A stretch of 64,000 nt of DNA from Leptospira semungkisensis (GTDB lineage: Bacteria > Spirochaetota > Leptospiria > Leptospirales > Leptospiraceae): positions 1 to 64,000 of the forward strand of contig NZ_RQEP01000010.1 of the NCBI RefSeq assembly GCF_004770055.1, written 5' to 3'. Each line of letters starts with the position of its first letter. Position 1 is the stretch's first letter. Made by a program: the position numbers and the translations under genes. Below the pieces are notes generated by a model that saw only the letters and a program-made list of their open reading frames with translations, made no database searches and was not told the DNA's origin. This document shows positions 7,818 through 15,842 of this stretch, piece by piece.

Positions 7818-9149
7818 TCACAAAACTTCTAGAAGAAGCATGGTCATATCATCTTTTAAATGAGAACGATGCAGATTTAGAACGGACTTACCTACCGATT
7901 CCAAGAATTCCTGCCCGGATTCGGAAGTGTGTTCCCTGAGAAGGTTCACAAAAGAATCATAACCGAAGAATTCCTTATCCTCTCCGTAAAACTCAAATAG
8001 TCCATCGGAGAAAAGAAGTACCTTATCCCCAGGAAACAATTCAATCGTATAATCCTTGTTAAATAGTTTCGGAAGAGCAAGAAGCACAGTCCCTCTTCCA
8101 TCCAAGGTATTCACGGAACCGTCAGGACGAATGATCACTGCGGGATGATGGCCTGCATACGAATATGTGAGCATTCTTTTCTTCTGATCCAATCTCATAT
8201 ACACTGCAGTAATAAAGAAACCGCCGATCATTCCCATTAAGGATTCATGAATAAGAGTCAATCCTCTCGCCGGAGTCTCTGCGATAGGAGCATTCATCTT
8301 GAAAGCCATCACCGCCATTGAAGAAACCATCGCAGCAGAAATTCCATGACCTGCGGCATCTGCAAAGAAGAAGTCCAATTCTCCTTGCTTAGCCATATCT
8401 GTTTTGATCAGATCTCCACCCACACTCTCCAAAGGCTTGAAGTAAGAATAGATCCTAAAATTGCCGGACTCAGGAAATTCAAGATCCACTAAGCTCTTCT
8501 GAGTGGTTTGAGCAAGCTCCAACTCTTCTTCGATATTGGCCTGGAATTTTTCCAATTGCACGTCCGCTTGCAATAAGGTCTCGAAGGTCTTCATTCGAAA
8601 TCCGATCACCAAGACGGAAAGAACGGAAGAAGAGATAAGACCGAAATAGTACATGCCCACTTCTATTCTTGGATTCTTTACATTGATTCCTACAAAGAAC
8701 GCGATCGCGATGAAGATAAGAAGTACTGGAATGAGAACCCTTCTATTATTGATAGAAACTCCGGTACTGAAAACGACTAGAATCAAACCGAATAGATAAC
8801 CTAAGTACAAACCGTTGGCGTACAACAGATAAAAAGAATGCACGCTCATGATCGCGAAATGAAAGAGAAGCACAGGATCCGTGTATTGTTTAAAACTCTT
8901 TAATTTAAAGCTTAAGGTAAGTGAGATAAGAATCAGAATAACATGAGTGACTCGGATCCATCTAGGATCGTAGAGTCCTACTTCTGCAGGATCTCCGAAT
9001 AATAATCCGAAGCCTGCAAAGAAAACGAAAAGGAACATCGCGAATCTAAACCGAGAAAGAGACTCCTCGGCCAAGAATTGTTTTAAGCTCGCGAATGAGG
9101 GCTCAGTCGGATTCGGAGGATAGTTGGAAAAATTGTTCCCTGTAGACAT
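7818..9149 (-). CDS. SpoIIE-type PP2C serine phosphatase with membrane N-domain (443 aa)
   Basis: Residues 33-190 hold about six hydrophobic segments, followed by a short Glu-rich coiled coil (about 195-215) and a PPM/PP2C phosphatase domain of the SpoIIE/RsbU kind to the end. The Mn-binding motifs are present in order: SVGGDLIKT, FADAAGHGIS and LLFSDGLFEF. Such enzymes dephosphorylate anti-sigma-factor antagonists in partner-switching circuits; no anti-sigma or antagonist gene lies beside it here. The start overlaps the end of the upstream thioesterase gene by 47 bases, which suggests translational coupling. No other start with a better ribosome site is visible. Confidence 0.88.
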   Translation of the reverse strand: MSTGNNFSNYPPNPTEPSFASLKQFLAEESLSRFRFAMFLFVFFAGFGLLFGDPAEVGLYDPRWIRVTHVILILISLTLSFKLKSFKQYTDPVLLFHFAIMSVHSFYLLYANGLYLGYLFGLILVVFSTGVSINNRRVLIPVLLIFIAIAFFVGINVKNPRIEVGMYYFGLISSSVLSVLVIGFRMKTFETLLQADVQLEKFQANIEEELELAQTTQKSLVDLEFPESGNFRIYSYFKPLESVGGDLIKTDMAKQGELDFFFADAAGHGISAAMVSSMAVMAFKMNAPIAETPARGLTLIHESLMGMIGGFFITAVYMRLDQKKRMLTYSYAGHHPAVIIRPDGSVNTLDGRGTVLLALPKLFNKDYTIELFPGDKVLLFSDGLFEFYGEDKEFFGYDSFVNLLREHTSESGQEFLESVGKSVLNLHRSHLKDDMTMLLLEVL

Positions 9150-9534
9150 CTGGAATCGCCGCAGGTTTCCCCGTAGAAAAATTAAACCATAACAATTCAG
9201 CTTTTCCAGTCAACACGCATTCCCCTGCCTGATTCCACATGGAACAAACGACCGAAAAGGATCTATTCTTAACGGATTCTAATTTTACGGAAATATCAAT
9301 CGTTTCCGGAAATCGAACCTGCTTTCTATAATCCATTTCAATATGCGTGAGAACCGGTCCGCCTTCCATAGGCTTTTGAGGAGATTCCCAAAGTCCCATA
9401 TCATCGAAGAAAGAAGCCCTCGCAGTTTCGAAATATCTTGCATAGACCACATTATTCACATGGCCAAAGGCATCCATATCTCCCCAAGCTACTTTTTGTT
9501 GAACACTGTACGGGTATCTTTCCGGCTTAGACAT
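9103..9534 (-). CDS. Acyl-CoA thioesterase, 4HBT hot-dog family (143 aa)
   Basis: Hot-dog-fold thioesterase of the 4-hydroxybenzoyl-CoA thioesterase/YbgC group. The active-site segment VAWGDMDAFGHVNNVVYARYFETAR splits into WGDMD with the catalytic Asp and the GHVNN loop, at about residues 16-38. The later FPETIDISVKLE and SMWNQAGECVLTGKAELLWFN strands are typical. It is a cytoplasmic enzyme hydrolysing acyl-CoA or acyl-ACP; chain length cannot be read. Its last 47 bases overlap the start of the SpoIIE phosphatase gene, so the two are probably one transcript. Confidence 0.88.
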   Translation of the reverse strand: MSKPERYPYSVQQKVAWGDMDAFGHVNNVVYARYFETARASFFDDMGLWESPQKPMEGGPVLTHIEMDYRKQVRFPETIDISVKLESVKNRSFSVVCSMWNQAGECVLTGKAELLWFNFSTGKPAAIPDVYREQFFQLSSESD

Positions 9535-9659
9535 ACTGCTAAAAAAATGAAAGGAATGAATTTTGGAAAGGAAAGAATGGTCACCCTCTATTGATTTATT
9601 TTTATATAAAAGTAAAAAAGATCTCTATCGTCTGCATCTGGAAAAAATCCAAATTGAAC

Positions 9660-10247
9660 TTAAGAGTTTTTTAAAAACTTTTCGTATTTCAGAAATGCTT
9701 CTTCACTGAGGTCCTTAGAAACGTATTTTTTCAAATGCTCCAAAAATATTGCAAACCCTGCTAAATAAGAAGTAATTTCAATATGTTTCTTCAGTTCATA
9801 TATACGAAACGAGCCTTGTTGAAATTGAACTTTCGAAATACTTTTCCATTGGATCTCTTTTCTATTTCGTGTAAGCCCATACGAAACAATAGAATCTTTA
9901 TCAAGAATGATTTCGTGATTTTTACAATAGAAAATTAAGAACAATGCCACGAACATTAAAGGAATGATTATATAAAACATCATCTGATTAGGTAAAATGA
10001 ATTTGCCGCTCTGCTTAAATAAAGAGTAAGAGTCTGCGAGCAAAATGATCGGAAGTGCAAAGAGTAGAATAATCGCAAGATACCAATACACCGTTGGCAA
10101 TCTTAATACAATCTTTTCTCGGATCAGATTTGGTTTGGCTTGCTTCGCTAGAAAATATATGATATAAGTAACGATCCCGCCGATTATAAACGCGATCACT
10201 TCCGCCTGAACCTGTTCCCAAATTTTATCCCATTCCAAAAGAATCAC
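9660..10247 (-). CDS. Membrane protein with PH-like C-terminal domain, copy 2 (195 aa)
   Basis: Unknown membrane protein with three hydrophobic segments (about residues 14-34, 55-73 and 88-106). They are followed by a beta-rich soluble part with YCKNHEIILDKDSIVSYG and IQWKSISKVQFQQGSF, which reads like a bacterial PH domain, and a helical tail ending YEKFLKNS. The neighbouring gene at 10300 encodes a clear paralogue with the same layout and matching motifs (YCKN, W-K-x-I, the FLK tail), so the pair arose by tandem duplication. The two genes are 52 bases apart on the same strand. No function is assigned. Confidence 0.6.
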   Translation of the reverse strand: MILLEWDKIWEQVQAEVIAFIIGGIVTYIIYFLAKQAKPNLIREKIVLRLPTVYWYLAIILLFALPIILLADSYSLFKQSGKFILPNQMMFYIIIPLMFVALFLIFYCKNHEIILDKDSIVSYGLTRNRKEIQWKSISKVQFQQGSFRIYELKKHIEITSYLAGFAIFLEHLKKYVSKDLSEEAFLKYEKFLKNS

Positions 10248-10299
10248 TTCAACTGTTCCATCTTGCCAATATGTTTAATCCACGAACTTGGTGTGTATA

Positions 10300-10881
10300 T
10301 CATGGTTTCTTTAAGAACTGCTCATATTCCTGAAACGCTTCTTTATACAGATCGGATGCCACGGATTCTTCGAGAGCAGAAACAAAGACTTCGAAACCTG
10401 ACAAGAGAGTAACTACTTCAATCTGATCCTTACTATCTTTAAGAAAGAAAGCTGATCTTTCGAATCGAACCGATTCTATATCCTTCCAAAGCATCCGTTT
10501 ATTTTTTCGGAAAACTCCGTTTGATAAGATCGCATCTTGTTCTAATACGATTTTATAATTCTTACAGTAGAGTATAAGTAAGGCTCCTACCAAGAATAAT
10601 AGAAAGGAAACCAAACACAAAATTGGATCGGGAAGACTCAAAACCTGATTCTTATGAAAAGCAAAGTACGTATCTCCGAAAAGAACAACCGGGACTAAGG
10701 AGATTAGAAAGAAGCCTGCAAATCGATAAAATACGGGCAGCCTTAAATATCGTTTGGTATTTTTTTGCAGCTCGTCCGTATGCTTAATAAAATATTCGAA
10801 CGTATACGTGAGAGAAAAAGCAAACACAGATCCAAGTAGTAGGACCAAGATCGCTTCTTTTGTGAACCATTCCGTATTCAT
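10300..10881 (-). CDS. Membrane protein with PH-like C-terminal domain, copy 1 (193 aa)
   Basis: Paralogue of the next gene downstream. It has three hydrophobic segments in the first 105 residues, then YCKNYKIVLEQDAILSNGV and MLWKDIESVRFERSAFFL as the core of a PH-like beta domain, and a tail ending EYEQFLKKP. Many aligned positions are shared with its twin, but the hydrophobic segments have diverged strongly, as expected for an old tandem duplication. The gene begins only 17 bases from the duplicated rnpB 3' segment. No function is assigned; membrane localisation is an inference from hydropathy. Confidence 0.6.
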   Translation of the reverse strand: MNTEWFTKEAILVLLLGSVFAFSLTYTFEYFIKHTDELQKNTKRYLRLPVFYRFAGFFLISLVPVVLFGDTYFAFHKNQVLSLPDPILCLVSFLLFLVGALLILYCKNYKIVLEQDAILSNGVFRKNKRMLWKDIESVRFERSAFFLKDSKDQIEVVTLLSGFEVFVSALEESVASDLYKEAFQEYEQFLKKP

Positions 10882-10897
10882 AAAATTCCTATGATGT

Positions 10898-10988
10898 CAA
10901 GTGGAAGGCCTGACTATAGTCGCTTTCGCTCCTGAAGCCAGGCTGATCCTCGTTTTATTCATAATGCCAAGTGGAAGGCCTGACTATA
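10898..10988. repeat. 21-bp direct repeat: duplicated 3' end of rnpB
   Basis: The same 21 bases, beginning CAAGTGGAAGGC and ending TGACTATA, occur at 10898-10918 and 10968-10988, 70 bases apart. The second copy is the 3' strand of helix P1 of the RNase P RNA; the first is an orphan copy downstream of the gene. Such a duplication is what remains of a site-specific integration or of a slipped tandem duplication. No integrase gene is near. Confidence 0.8.
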
Positions 10989-11366
10989 AGCCGGATTTTG
11001 TACTCTTGCAAGTGATGATCATTTATCTTGGTCTTTTAGTTACCGAAAAGACTCTTTGCTCTCTACCCACGGCCCTGTAGAACCAACGATGGCCGCCTAT
11101 TCGAGATTGCACCCGGGAGGGTTTACATTGCCCACATTTTCGCAAATATGGCGGTGGGCTCTTACCCCACCATTTCACCCTTACTAGAAATACTAGCGGT
11201 ATATTTTCTGCTGCACTTTCCATATCTGGTTTCTCACGATTCCAGACTCCGGGAATTACCCGGTCCCGTGGTTCTATGGTGTCCGGACTTTCCTCACAAA
11301 CTTTCCGAATGAGGGAGAACCCGCTCGATCAGAGAAGAAAGCGCGACCATCCGGCAGACCTTCCAA
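10968..11366 (-). ncRNA. rnpB: RNase P RNA, bacterial class A
   Basis: Catalytic RNA of RNase P, about 400 nt. On the minus strand it carries the universal GAGGAAAGTCCGGAC core (11295-11281), the AAGGGTGAAA...GGTAAGAGCCCACCG block (about 11186-11156) and the 3' ATCCGGCTTAT (10996-10986). The termini pair as helix P1: GGAAGGTCTG at 11364-11355 with CAGGCCTTCC at 10982-10973. The exact ends are estimated from that pairing. It stands alone, transcribed away from the acyltransferase gene. A TACACT at 11376-11371 is placed as a -10 element would be for a start near 11365. Confidence 0.95.
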
Positions 11367-11503
11367 AACGAGTGTAGAAAAAATCCATGCAAATGCTATT
11401 CGTTTTTAGAGTGGTTTCACACAAAGCCGCAAAGAAATAGAAATGTAAGATTTCCCGCGCTCTATTTTGCAACCTTCTCTGCGAACGACTCTCTTATTGA
11501 ACA

Positions 11504-12199
11504 ATGTCATCCAAGAATATACAAAAGCCCCATCCAGGAAGTTCCGAAAGAGCGAGAAAAGCTCTGCGTTGGTTCGGAAGACTCTACGGATCCTTATTCT
11601 ATAAAACAGAAGTTTACGGACTAGAAAATGTACCTGAAACCGGAAAAGTCCTAGTCCTGTCCAAGCACCAAAGGAACGACGATATTCCCCTTGGACTTTC
11701 TAAAGCATTATATCATAGAAGAATGGATATTTGGGCGATCATGAAAGATTCTCTCGCTTCGCCTATCTATATGGATTATTTTCTAAAATGCGGAGGGATC
11801 CCTCTCAATAGAAAAGAACCCAGAAAGAGCAAAAACGACTTACTATTTGCAAAAAAAGTTCTAGGCGAAGGCAATATGCTCGTGATCTTTCCGGAACAAA
11901 CCACAGTTCCTTACAAAATGGGAAAAGGTCGTCCCGGTGGATTTAGATTTATCGTAGGCAAACCGGAAGAACCACTGGCAGTTCTCTGTCTGGGACTGGA
12001 ATATAAACCTAGAGGATTCTTGCGTAGGACTAGTCTCATTGTCCGAGCCGGAAAGCTCAGATACCTGACAGCCGATATGGATCCAGAAGACTTCCTACAT
12101 GATTGCATGCACGAGATCGCAAGCCTGACAAATCTCAAATACCCTTTCGAACAGGCCAAAAAATCAGCAGATCCAGAGTTAGAAGAAATTATTAGCTAG
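11504..12199 (+). CDS. 1-acyl-glycerol-3-phosphate acyltransferase family protein (PlsC-like, 231 aa)
   Basis: Membrane-associated acyltransferase that would place an acyl chain on a lysophospholipid or related acceptor. The HX4D catalytic motif is SKHQRNDDIP near residues 51-60 and the acceptor-binding motif is FPEQTT near 130-135, where most members have FPEGTR; the Gly/Arg replacement may reflect a different acceptor. A G-G-I-P-L-N-R block (about 106-112) is the usual third motif. Length and layout fit PlsC. It is divergent from rnpB with about 137 bases between them. No Shine-Dalgarno sequence is obvious before the ATG. Confidence 0.85.
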   Translation: MSSKNIQKPHPGSSERARKALRWFGRLYGSLFYKTEVYGLENVPETGKVLVLSKHQRNDDIPLGLSKALYHRRMDIWAIMKDSLASPIYMDYFLKCGGIPLNRKEPRKSKNDLLFAKKVLGEGNMLVIFPEQTTVPYKMGKGRPGGFRFIVGKPEEPLAVLCLGLEYKPRGFLRRTSLIVRAGKLRYLTADMDPEDFLHDCMHEIASLTNLKYPFEQAKKSADPELEEIIS

Positions 12200-12270
12200 T
12201 CGCTTAAGTGACTCGGCTGATCGCCTCTGAAGCTTTACGTATCCGCAAAACTCCTTAATACCTTCCTAAC

Positions 12271-12299
12271 GGGGCGCTAAGAACTCCTTACGCCCCTTC
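12271..12299 (+). terminator. Stem-loop after the acyltransferase gene
   Basis: GGGGCG-C-TAAG pairs with CTTACGCCCC, with one bulge and a small loop, followed by TTCCTAT. The stem is strong but the T tract is poor, so it is only a probable terminator. Confidence 0.45.
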
Positions 12300-12403
12300 C
12301 TATATACAATCCCCTGTTGTTCGGCTATCCTCTGTGCCAAGAGGAGTTCTCTCTGAAATTTTTTCTAATTTTTAGATAAAAAATCGAAGAAGATTTCTAG
12401 AAG

Positions 12404-12420
12404 TTGGCACGGCGCTTGCA
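12404..12420 (+). promoter_or_regulatory. Sigma-54 (RpoN) promoter
   Basis: TTGGCACG-GCGC-TTGCA matches the -24/-12 consensus TTGGCACG-N4-TTGCA at every defined position, with the required spacing. It lies 36 bases upstream of the TPR-protein ATG at 12457 and points toward it. It implies control by RpoN with an enhancer-binding protein encoded elsewhere. Confidence 0.85.
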
Positions 12421-12456
12421 TTATTATATACAAAGCCCCGGCTGGGAGATAAAAAG

Positions 12457-12918
12457 ATGAACAAATTAATTAAAATTGCCTTAGTTTTAAGCATCTCCAC
12501 TGCGATTTACGCAGAAACCGATACCAACGCGATTGAAACTTCGCTTACAAACTATACACCGGAATCGGAAATCCAGCTAGCAAATAAGCTAACCGCCTTG
12601 GGAAGCTTAAAACAAAAAACCCGGGACTATGAAGGTGCAATCAATTTTTACGACCAGTCCTTAGCGGTCAGATCGAAAATGGGAGATAAAGAAAGCCAAG
12701 GATACGCCCTGGTCCTTTACCTAAAATCGATCTCTGAGTTCCGCCTTGGTAAATCCTGCCAAGCCTTAGAGAACATTAAAGAAGTTATCCAAGTATACCA
12801 AAAGATTGGTGACCTTGATTCCGCTCTTCACGCGGAAGAAGAAGGTCTGAAAAAATACCAGGAAGCATGTAGCCTGGCTTTCGCTAAACAGCCAAGCTTG
12901 ACTCTGAATAAGGACTGA
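12457..12918 (+). CDS. Exported TPR-like protein under sigma-54 control (153 aa)
   Basis: The first 19 residues form a signal peptide ([19 protein letters not shown], cleavage after IYA). The rest is helical with at least two tetratricopeptide-like units: [20 protein letters not shown] (about 48-67) and the region [20 protein letters not shown] (about 89-108), and a third partial one near [12 protein letters not shown]. It has two cysteines (KSCQ and EACS) that could pair. GGGAGA lies about six bases before the ATG. The sigma-54 promoter at 12404-12420 makes its expression conditional (nitrogen or environmental signals are typical for RpoN), and a strong terminator follows, so it is a single-gene transcript. 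Molecular partners are unknown. Confidence 0.75.
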   Translation: MNKLIKIALVLSISTAIYAETDTNAIETSLTNYTPESEIQLANKLTALGSLKQKTRDYEGAINFYDQSLAVRSKMGDKESQGYALVLYLKSISEFRLGKSCQALENIKEVIQVYQKIGDLDSALHAEEEGLKKYQEACSLAFAKQPSLTLNKD

Positions 12919-12965
12919 GAAACAAAACAGGAAATCATCCCATCTCTAGTTCTAACTTCCCTGGT

Positions 12966-12994
12966 CCGCCCCTCTCGGGGCGGGCGCTTTTTTT
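12966..12994 (+). terminator. Rho-independent terminator after the TPR-protein gene
   Basis: CCGCCCC-TCTC-GGGGCGG is a perfect 7-bp GC stem with a 4-base loop. Four bases (GCGC) follow, then seven T residues. Confidence 0.9.
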
Positions 12995-12997
12995 GAT

Positions 12998-13025
12998 TTG
13001 ACTCTAGTTTTTTCCATCCTAACCT
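12998..13025 (+). promoter_or_regulatory. Possible sigma-70 promoter for hpf
   Basis: TTGACT at 12998-13003 and TAACCT at 13020-13025 are 16 bases apart. The -35 match is good, the -10 match poor. It is the best candidate in the spacer before the hibernation-factor gene. Confidence 0.3.
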
Positions 13026-13160
13026 TACAGGAAGTTCCTGGGTTGGGATGAATTTCCCTCCTTTTCCCGTCCAAAAGATTCGTTTCTCGGCTTATTTCAG
13101 GACCCCTTGTCGGCTGTCCCGAAACGCTTCAGAAACCAAAGAAAGATAGCGGAGGATTAC

Positions 13161-13448
13161 ATGAAAATCGTGTTTAATTGGAAGAATTTAGATCATTCCG
13201 GCACTGCGGAAGACTATGCTAGTAAGAAATTGGAAAGGGTCTCCAAATATATTCAGAAATTGGTTTCCATGGAGATTTCCTTCGAGCAAGTCCACGGTTT
13301 GATTAGCGCAAACCTGAACCTCGCAGCAGACGGAAGCAAATTCAACGCACAACACGAAGATAAGGACATTTATTCCTGCATAGACGGTCTCGAAGATAAG
13401 ATCGTGAAGCAGGTCAGCAAGCATCACGATAAAAAAGCCGCTCATTGA
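13161..13448 (+). CDS. hpf: Ribosome hibernation promoting factor (short HPF/RaiA family, 95 aa)
   Basis: Small ribosome-associated protein that would bind the 30S decoding centre and stabilise idle ribosomes. The start at 13161 is set by GGAGG six bases upstream (GGAGGATTACATG) and by the beta strand MKIVFNWKNLDHS that opens the family fold; an upstream in-frame start at 13107 lacks such a site. The helix with YASKKLERVSKYIQKL and the late YSCIDGLEDKIVKQVSKHHDKK correspond to the two helices of the S30AE domain. There is no C-terminal dimerisation domain, so it is the short form. The stop codon overlaps the start of the next gene (TGATG), pointing to coupled translation. Confidence 0.85.
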   Translation: MKIVFNWKNLDHSGTAEDYASKKLERVSKYIQKLVSMEISFEQVHGLISANLNLAADGSKFNAQHEDKDIYSCIDGLEDKIVKQVSKHHDKKAAH

Positions 13449-14380
13449 TGGACGAAGACCGAAAGTACGAAGAAGCCATCAGATATCTATCGGAAGGAGA
13501 ATTCGAACTCGCAAAGAAGGAATTCGACTCCTTGCTCGAAGCAGATCCCGAAAACCCCGAGTATGCCTCGGGGTTTTATATATCCTCTTTCTGGGATCAC
13601 AGAATTGAGAGGATTCATTTAACGAAAGAAGGTAGAGAAAGAACAGGGATCCTATTGGAATTCCTGAAAGACTTTGAATCCGTTTACCGTCAAAAATCTT
13701 TTCCGAAAGAATTATCCTATCATTCTGCAATCAATTCCATCTTACAAGAAACCACGGATCAGGTTCGGATCGCACTTCGCAAAGAAGGAATACAATCTCT
13801 TTCTCCCAGTTTAATTGCGGAACTTGCATATAGACTTCTTCTGGCAGAAGACACAGATCTTGCATCCGAAGTATTAAGAGACTCTTCTGGGCTCGAAAAA
13901 TTCTCTCCTGAACTCATCTTCTTTCGAGCCGAATGCGCGTATATGAGCGGGAATCAATCTCATGGCCTTCTACTCTATAGAGAGGCATTCCTAAAGGAAC
14001 CAAGCGCCATCCGATTGGACTGTGTGCGTTCTGAGCCCATCCTCTCCGGGATCCAAACCTTAAGTTCCGAGTTCAAAGAAGAAGCGGAATTAAAAGAGGC
14101 ATTGCCAGTCCTTCTTCTGGAAAGAGGAGTCTTAAAAGAAATCCGCAAAATGAGCGAAAAGGAATTAGAGGAGATCCGCGCAGAACTATTCCGTTTGCGG
14201 GACTCTTTAGGCTTAAGAAAGGGAGGAAGCGAGTTTAAAGTCAAATGCAGAATGATCCAACTTTGCTGTGCTCTCTTAGATTCCAGAGCTTCTATGATCT
14301 ATGGAGAAGTGGCACAGGAAGCCAAACGGATCCTGGATTCTTTAGATCCAAGCTTATATCACAAACGATTGAAAGTTTAG
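13448..14380 (+). CDS. TPR-like protein of unknown function coupled to hpf (310 aa)
   Basis: The ATG at 13448 overlaps the hpf stop codon by one base. The first 45 residues form a TPR-like helical pair (KYEEAIRYLSEGEFELAKKEF, then LLEADPENPEYASGF). The middle, LIAELAYRLLLAEDTDLASEVL and FRAECAYMSGNQSHGLLLYREAF, is a second such region, and the C-terminal third is Glu/Lys/Leu-rich and helical. There is no signal peptide or membrane segment, so it is probably cytoplasmic. Its position suggests a role connected with stationary-phase ribosomes, but that is inference from the neighbourhood only. It ends at a bidirectional terminator that separates it from the convergent sigma/anti-sigma pair. Confidence 0.7.
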   Translation: MDEDRKYEEAIRYLSEGEFELAKKEFDSLLEADPENPEYASGFYISSFWDHRIERIHLTKEGRERTGILLEFLKDFESVYRQKSFPKELSYHSAINSILQETTDQVRIALRKEGIQSLSPSLIAELAYRLLLAEDTDLASEVLRDSSGLEKFSPELIFFRAECAYMSGNQSHGLLLYREAFLKEPSAIRLDCVRSEPILSGIQTLSSEFKEEAELKEALPVLLLERGVLKEIRKMSEKELEEIRAELFRLRDSLGLRKGGSEFKVKCRMIQLCCALLDSRASMIYGEVAQEAKRILDSLDPSLYHKRLKV

Positions 14381-14458
14381 GCTTTTACATAAAAGCAAAA
14401 TTAGGCTTCTCTCCCTTCCTTCTTAACAAACGCCAACTTGCCTATCTCTATAAAATAA

Positions 14459-14490
14459 AAAAGCCCTGCAGTTGCAGGGCTTCTTCTTTC
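14459..14490. terminator. Bidirectional rho-independent terminator
   Basis: AAGCCCTGCA and TGCAGGGCTT form a perfect 10-bp stem. A T/C-rich tract follows on the plus strand and a T-rich run follows on the minus strand. It sits between converging genes and can serve both. Confidence 0.85.
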
Positions 14491-14520
14491 GAGTTTTACT
14501 CAAACCGATCTTAAAAGATC

Positions 14521-15093
14521 TTATTTGTTGGAAGAATCCAAAACCTGACGGATCTCCTGAGCTGTTCTGTAATCTCCTTTTTCCATAAAATACTGCTCCA
14601 GTGAGGAGAGTGTTTTCTTTGCTTGGGGGTTTTTGGAGATTTCGGAGAGGTAAGGAGAATTGAGGTCGGCGTCTACTCGAGCGGAGGAAGGAAGATCGAT
14701 GAACTCCTTATCCGTTCCGAGGGAGAGAGTTCCGGATCTTTCCGCGACACCCGTCTCATTCGATGAGGAGAAGCGTCCTACGGTTACCGCGAGAACGAGG
14801 ACCGCGAGCGCCGCGCTCAAAGAATATTGGAAGTTGCGATTCCATATAAAATTACGGGAAAGTCTAGACAGAGCTGTTTCTTCTTCTAAGCTTATATCTT
14901 TGAGAAGGTTTTGAAGACGGAGATCAAAATCGGAAGAAAGGCGAACGCTTTGCATTTCCTTAGATCTGAATTCGGAGACTGCGCGAATGAGAGAGTTTTC
15001 GAGTTTTACATGATCAGGATCTTCTTTTTGGAAGAGGGAACTGATCCCGAATTTTGCGCCTACGCGTGGTTGCTTGCTAACTTGTTTTTCCAT
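14521..15093 (-). CDS. Probable anti-sigma factor, single-pass membrane protein (190 aa)
   Basis: It lies seven bases downstream of the ECF sigma gene on the same strand, the usual place for its anti-sigma factor. Residues 1-88 are a soluble helical part, about 92-110 (YSLSAALAVLVLAVTVG) form one membrane segment, and the rest is an extracytoplasmic region ending in a helical YFMEKGDYRTAQEIRQVL unit. The zinc-binding HxxxCxxC motif of ZAS anti-sigma factors is absent and there are no cysteines at all, so thiol sensing is unlikely. A role as the cognate anti-sigma factor is inferred from position and topology. Confidence 0.65.
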   Translation of the reverse strand: MEKQVSKQPRVGAKFGISSLFQKEDPDHVKLENSLIRAVSEFRSKEMQSVRLSSDFDLRLQNLLKDISLEEETALSRLSRNFIWNRNFQYSLSAALAVLVLAVTVGRFSSSNETGVAERSGTLSLGTDKEFIDLPSSARVDADLNSPYLSEISKNPQAKKTLSSLEQYFMEKGDYRTAQEIRQVLDSSNK

Positions 15094-15100
15094 ACCTTAC

Positions 15101-15703
15101 TTACCTAAAAAAGCCTTCGCCCTTCCCATCTTTCATGATGAGGTGCTTCAGAAATTCCTTAGCCTTGAAGAGCCGGCTCTTAACCGTTCCGATATTCGTT
15201 CCGAGGATGTCCGCTATCTGTGAGTAGGACATTTCCTCGAAATACCGGAGCTCGATGACTTCTTTGTATATATCCTCGAGTTCGTTGATTTTGTTGATTA
15301 GATAGTTACTCTCGTCGGAAAGTTCTACTTTTTTTTCGAAGCTCATCCGATCATCCGTGACCTGGAACTCAGAATCGTCCATGGAGTTCTCTCTGGCTCT
15401 TTTTCTCTTGGCCAGAAGGTCCTTGGATTTATTCACCACGATCCGGTACAGCCAGGTATATACGCCTGATTCTGCTCTAAAATTACGGATGGATCTATAA
15501 CCTGAAATAAGGGCATCCTGGACGATATCCTCGGCATCATCCCCGTCTTTTACCATGGAGACTGCCTTACGATACAATCTCTCTCTGTACGGCCCTGTAA
15601 GCTCTATATAAGCCTTATCATCCCCTTCCTTGATCTGTTTTAGGAGTTGGATCTCTTTATCTCGGACAGTTTGTTTGCGATGTGGGTTGTCAGTTTCTAT
15701 CAT
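15101..15703 (-). CDS. ECF-family RNA polymerase sigma factor (200 aa)
   Basis: Group 4 sigma-70 factor. Region 2 is clear (DAEDIVQDALISGYRSI, then a GVYTWLYRIVVNKSKDLL segment at about 77-115), and region 4 is a helix-turn-helix with EVIELRYFEEMSYSQIADIL and GTNIGTVKSRLFKAKE (about 140-190). Length and domain order are standard for RpoE-like factors. The next gene, seven bases downstream, encodes a single-pass membrane protein likely to hold it inactive until an envelope signal arrives. Target promoters cannot be read from this window. Confidence 0.92.
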   Translation of the reverse strand: MIETDNPHRKQTVRDKEIQLLKQIKEGDDKAYIELTGPYRERLYRKAVSMVKDGDDAEDIVQDALISGYRSIRNFRAESGVYTWLYRIVVNKSKDLLAKRKRARENSMDDSEFQVTDDRMSFEKKVELSDESNYLINKINELEDIYKEVIELRYFEEMSYSQIADILGTNIGTVKSRLFKAKEFLKHLIMKDGKGEGFFR

Positions 15704-15842
15704 TAGAACCCTTTAACGACATAGGACGGAGTTTTGGCAGTCTTTGCAATAAAAATACCCTTCTGAGGCGCGAGAAGGAAGCGTGGAAACGATCCTCGAA
15801 ATGGATTTGGATCACCAAAGACAAGCGACTTGGTCAGTTCGC

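Noticed and set aside
11023..11223. 66-residue frame on the minus strand
   Set aside because: It lies wholly inside the RNase P RNA gene; the conserved RNA motifs explain the sequence.
15733..15750. TTGGCAGTCTTTGCAA as a second sigma-54 promoter
   Set aside because: The spacing between the GG and GC elements is two bases too short, and no gene start fits downstream on that strand.
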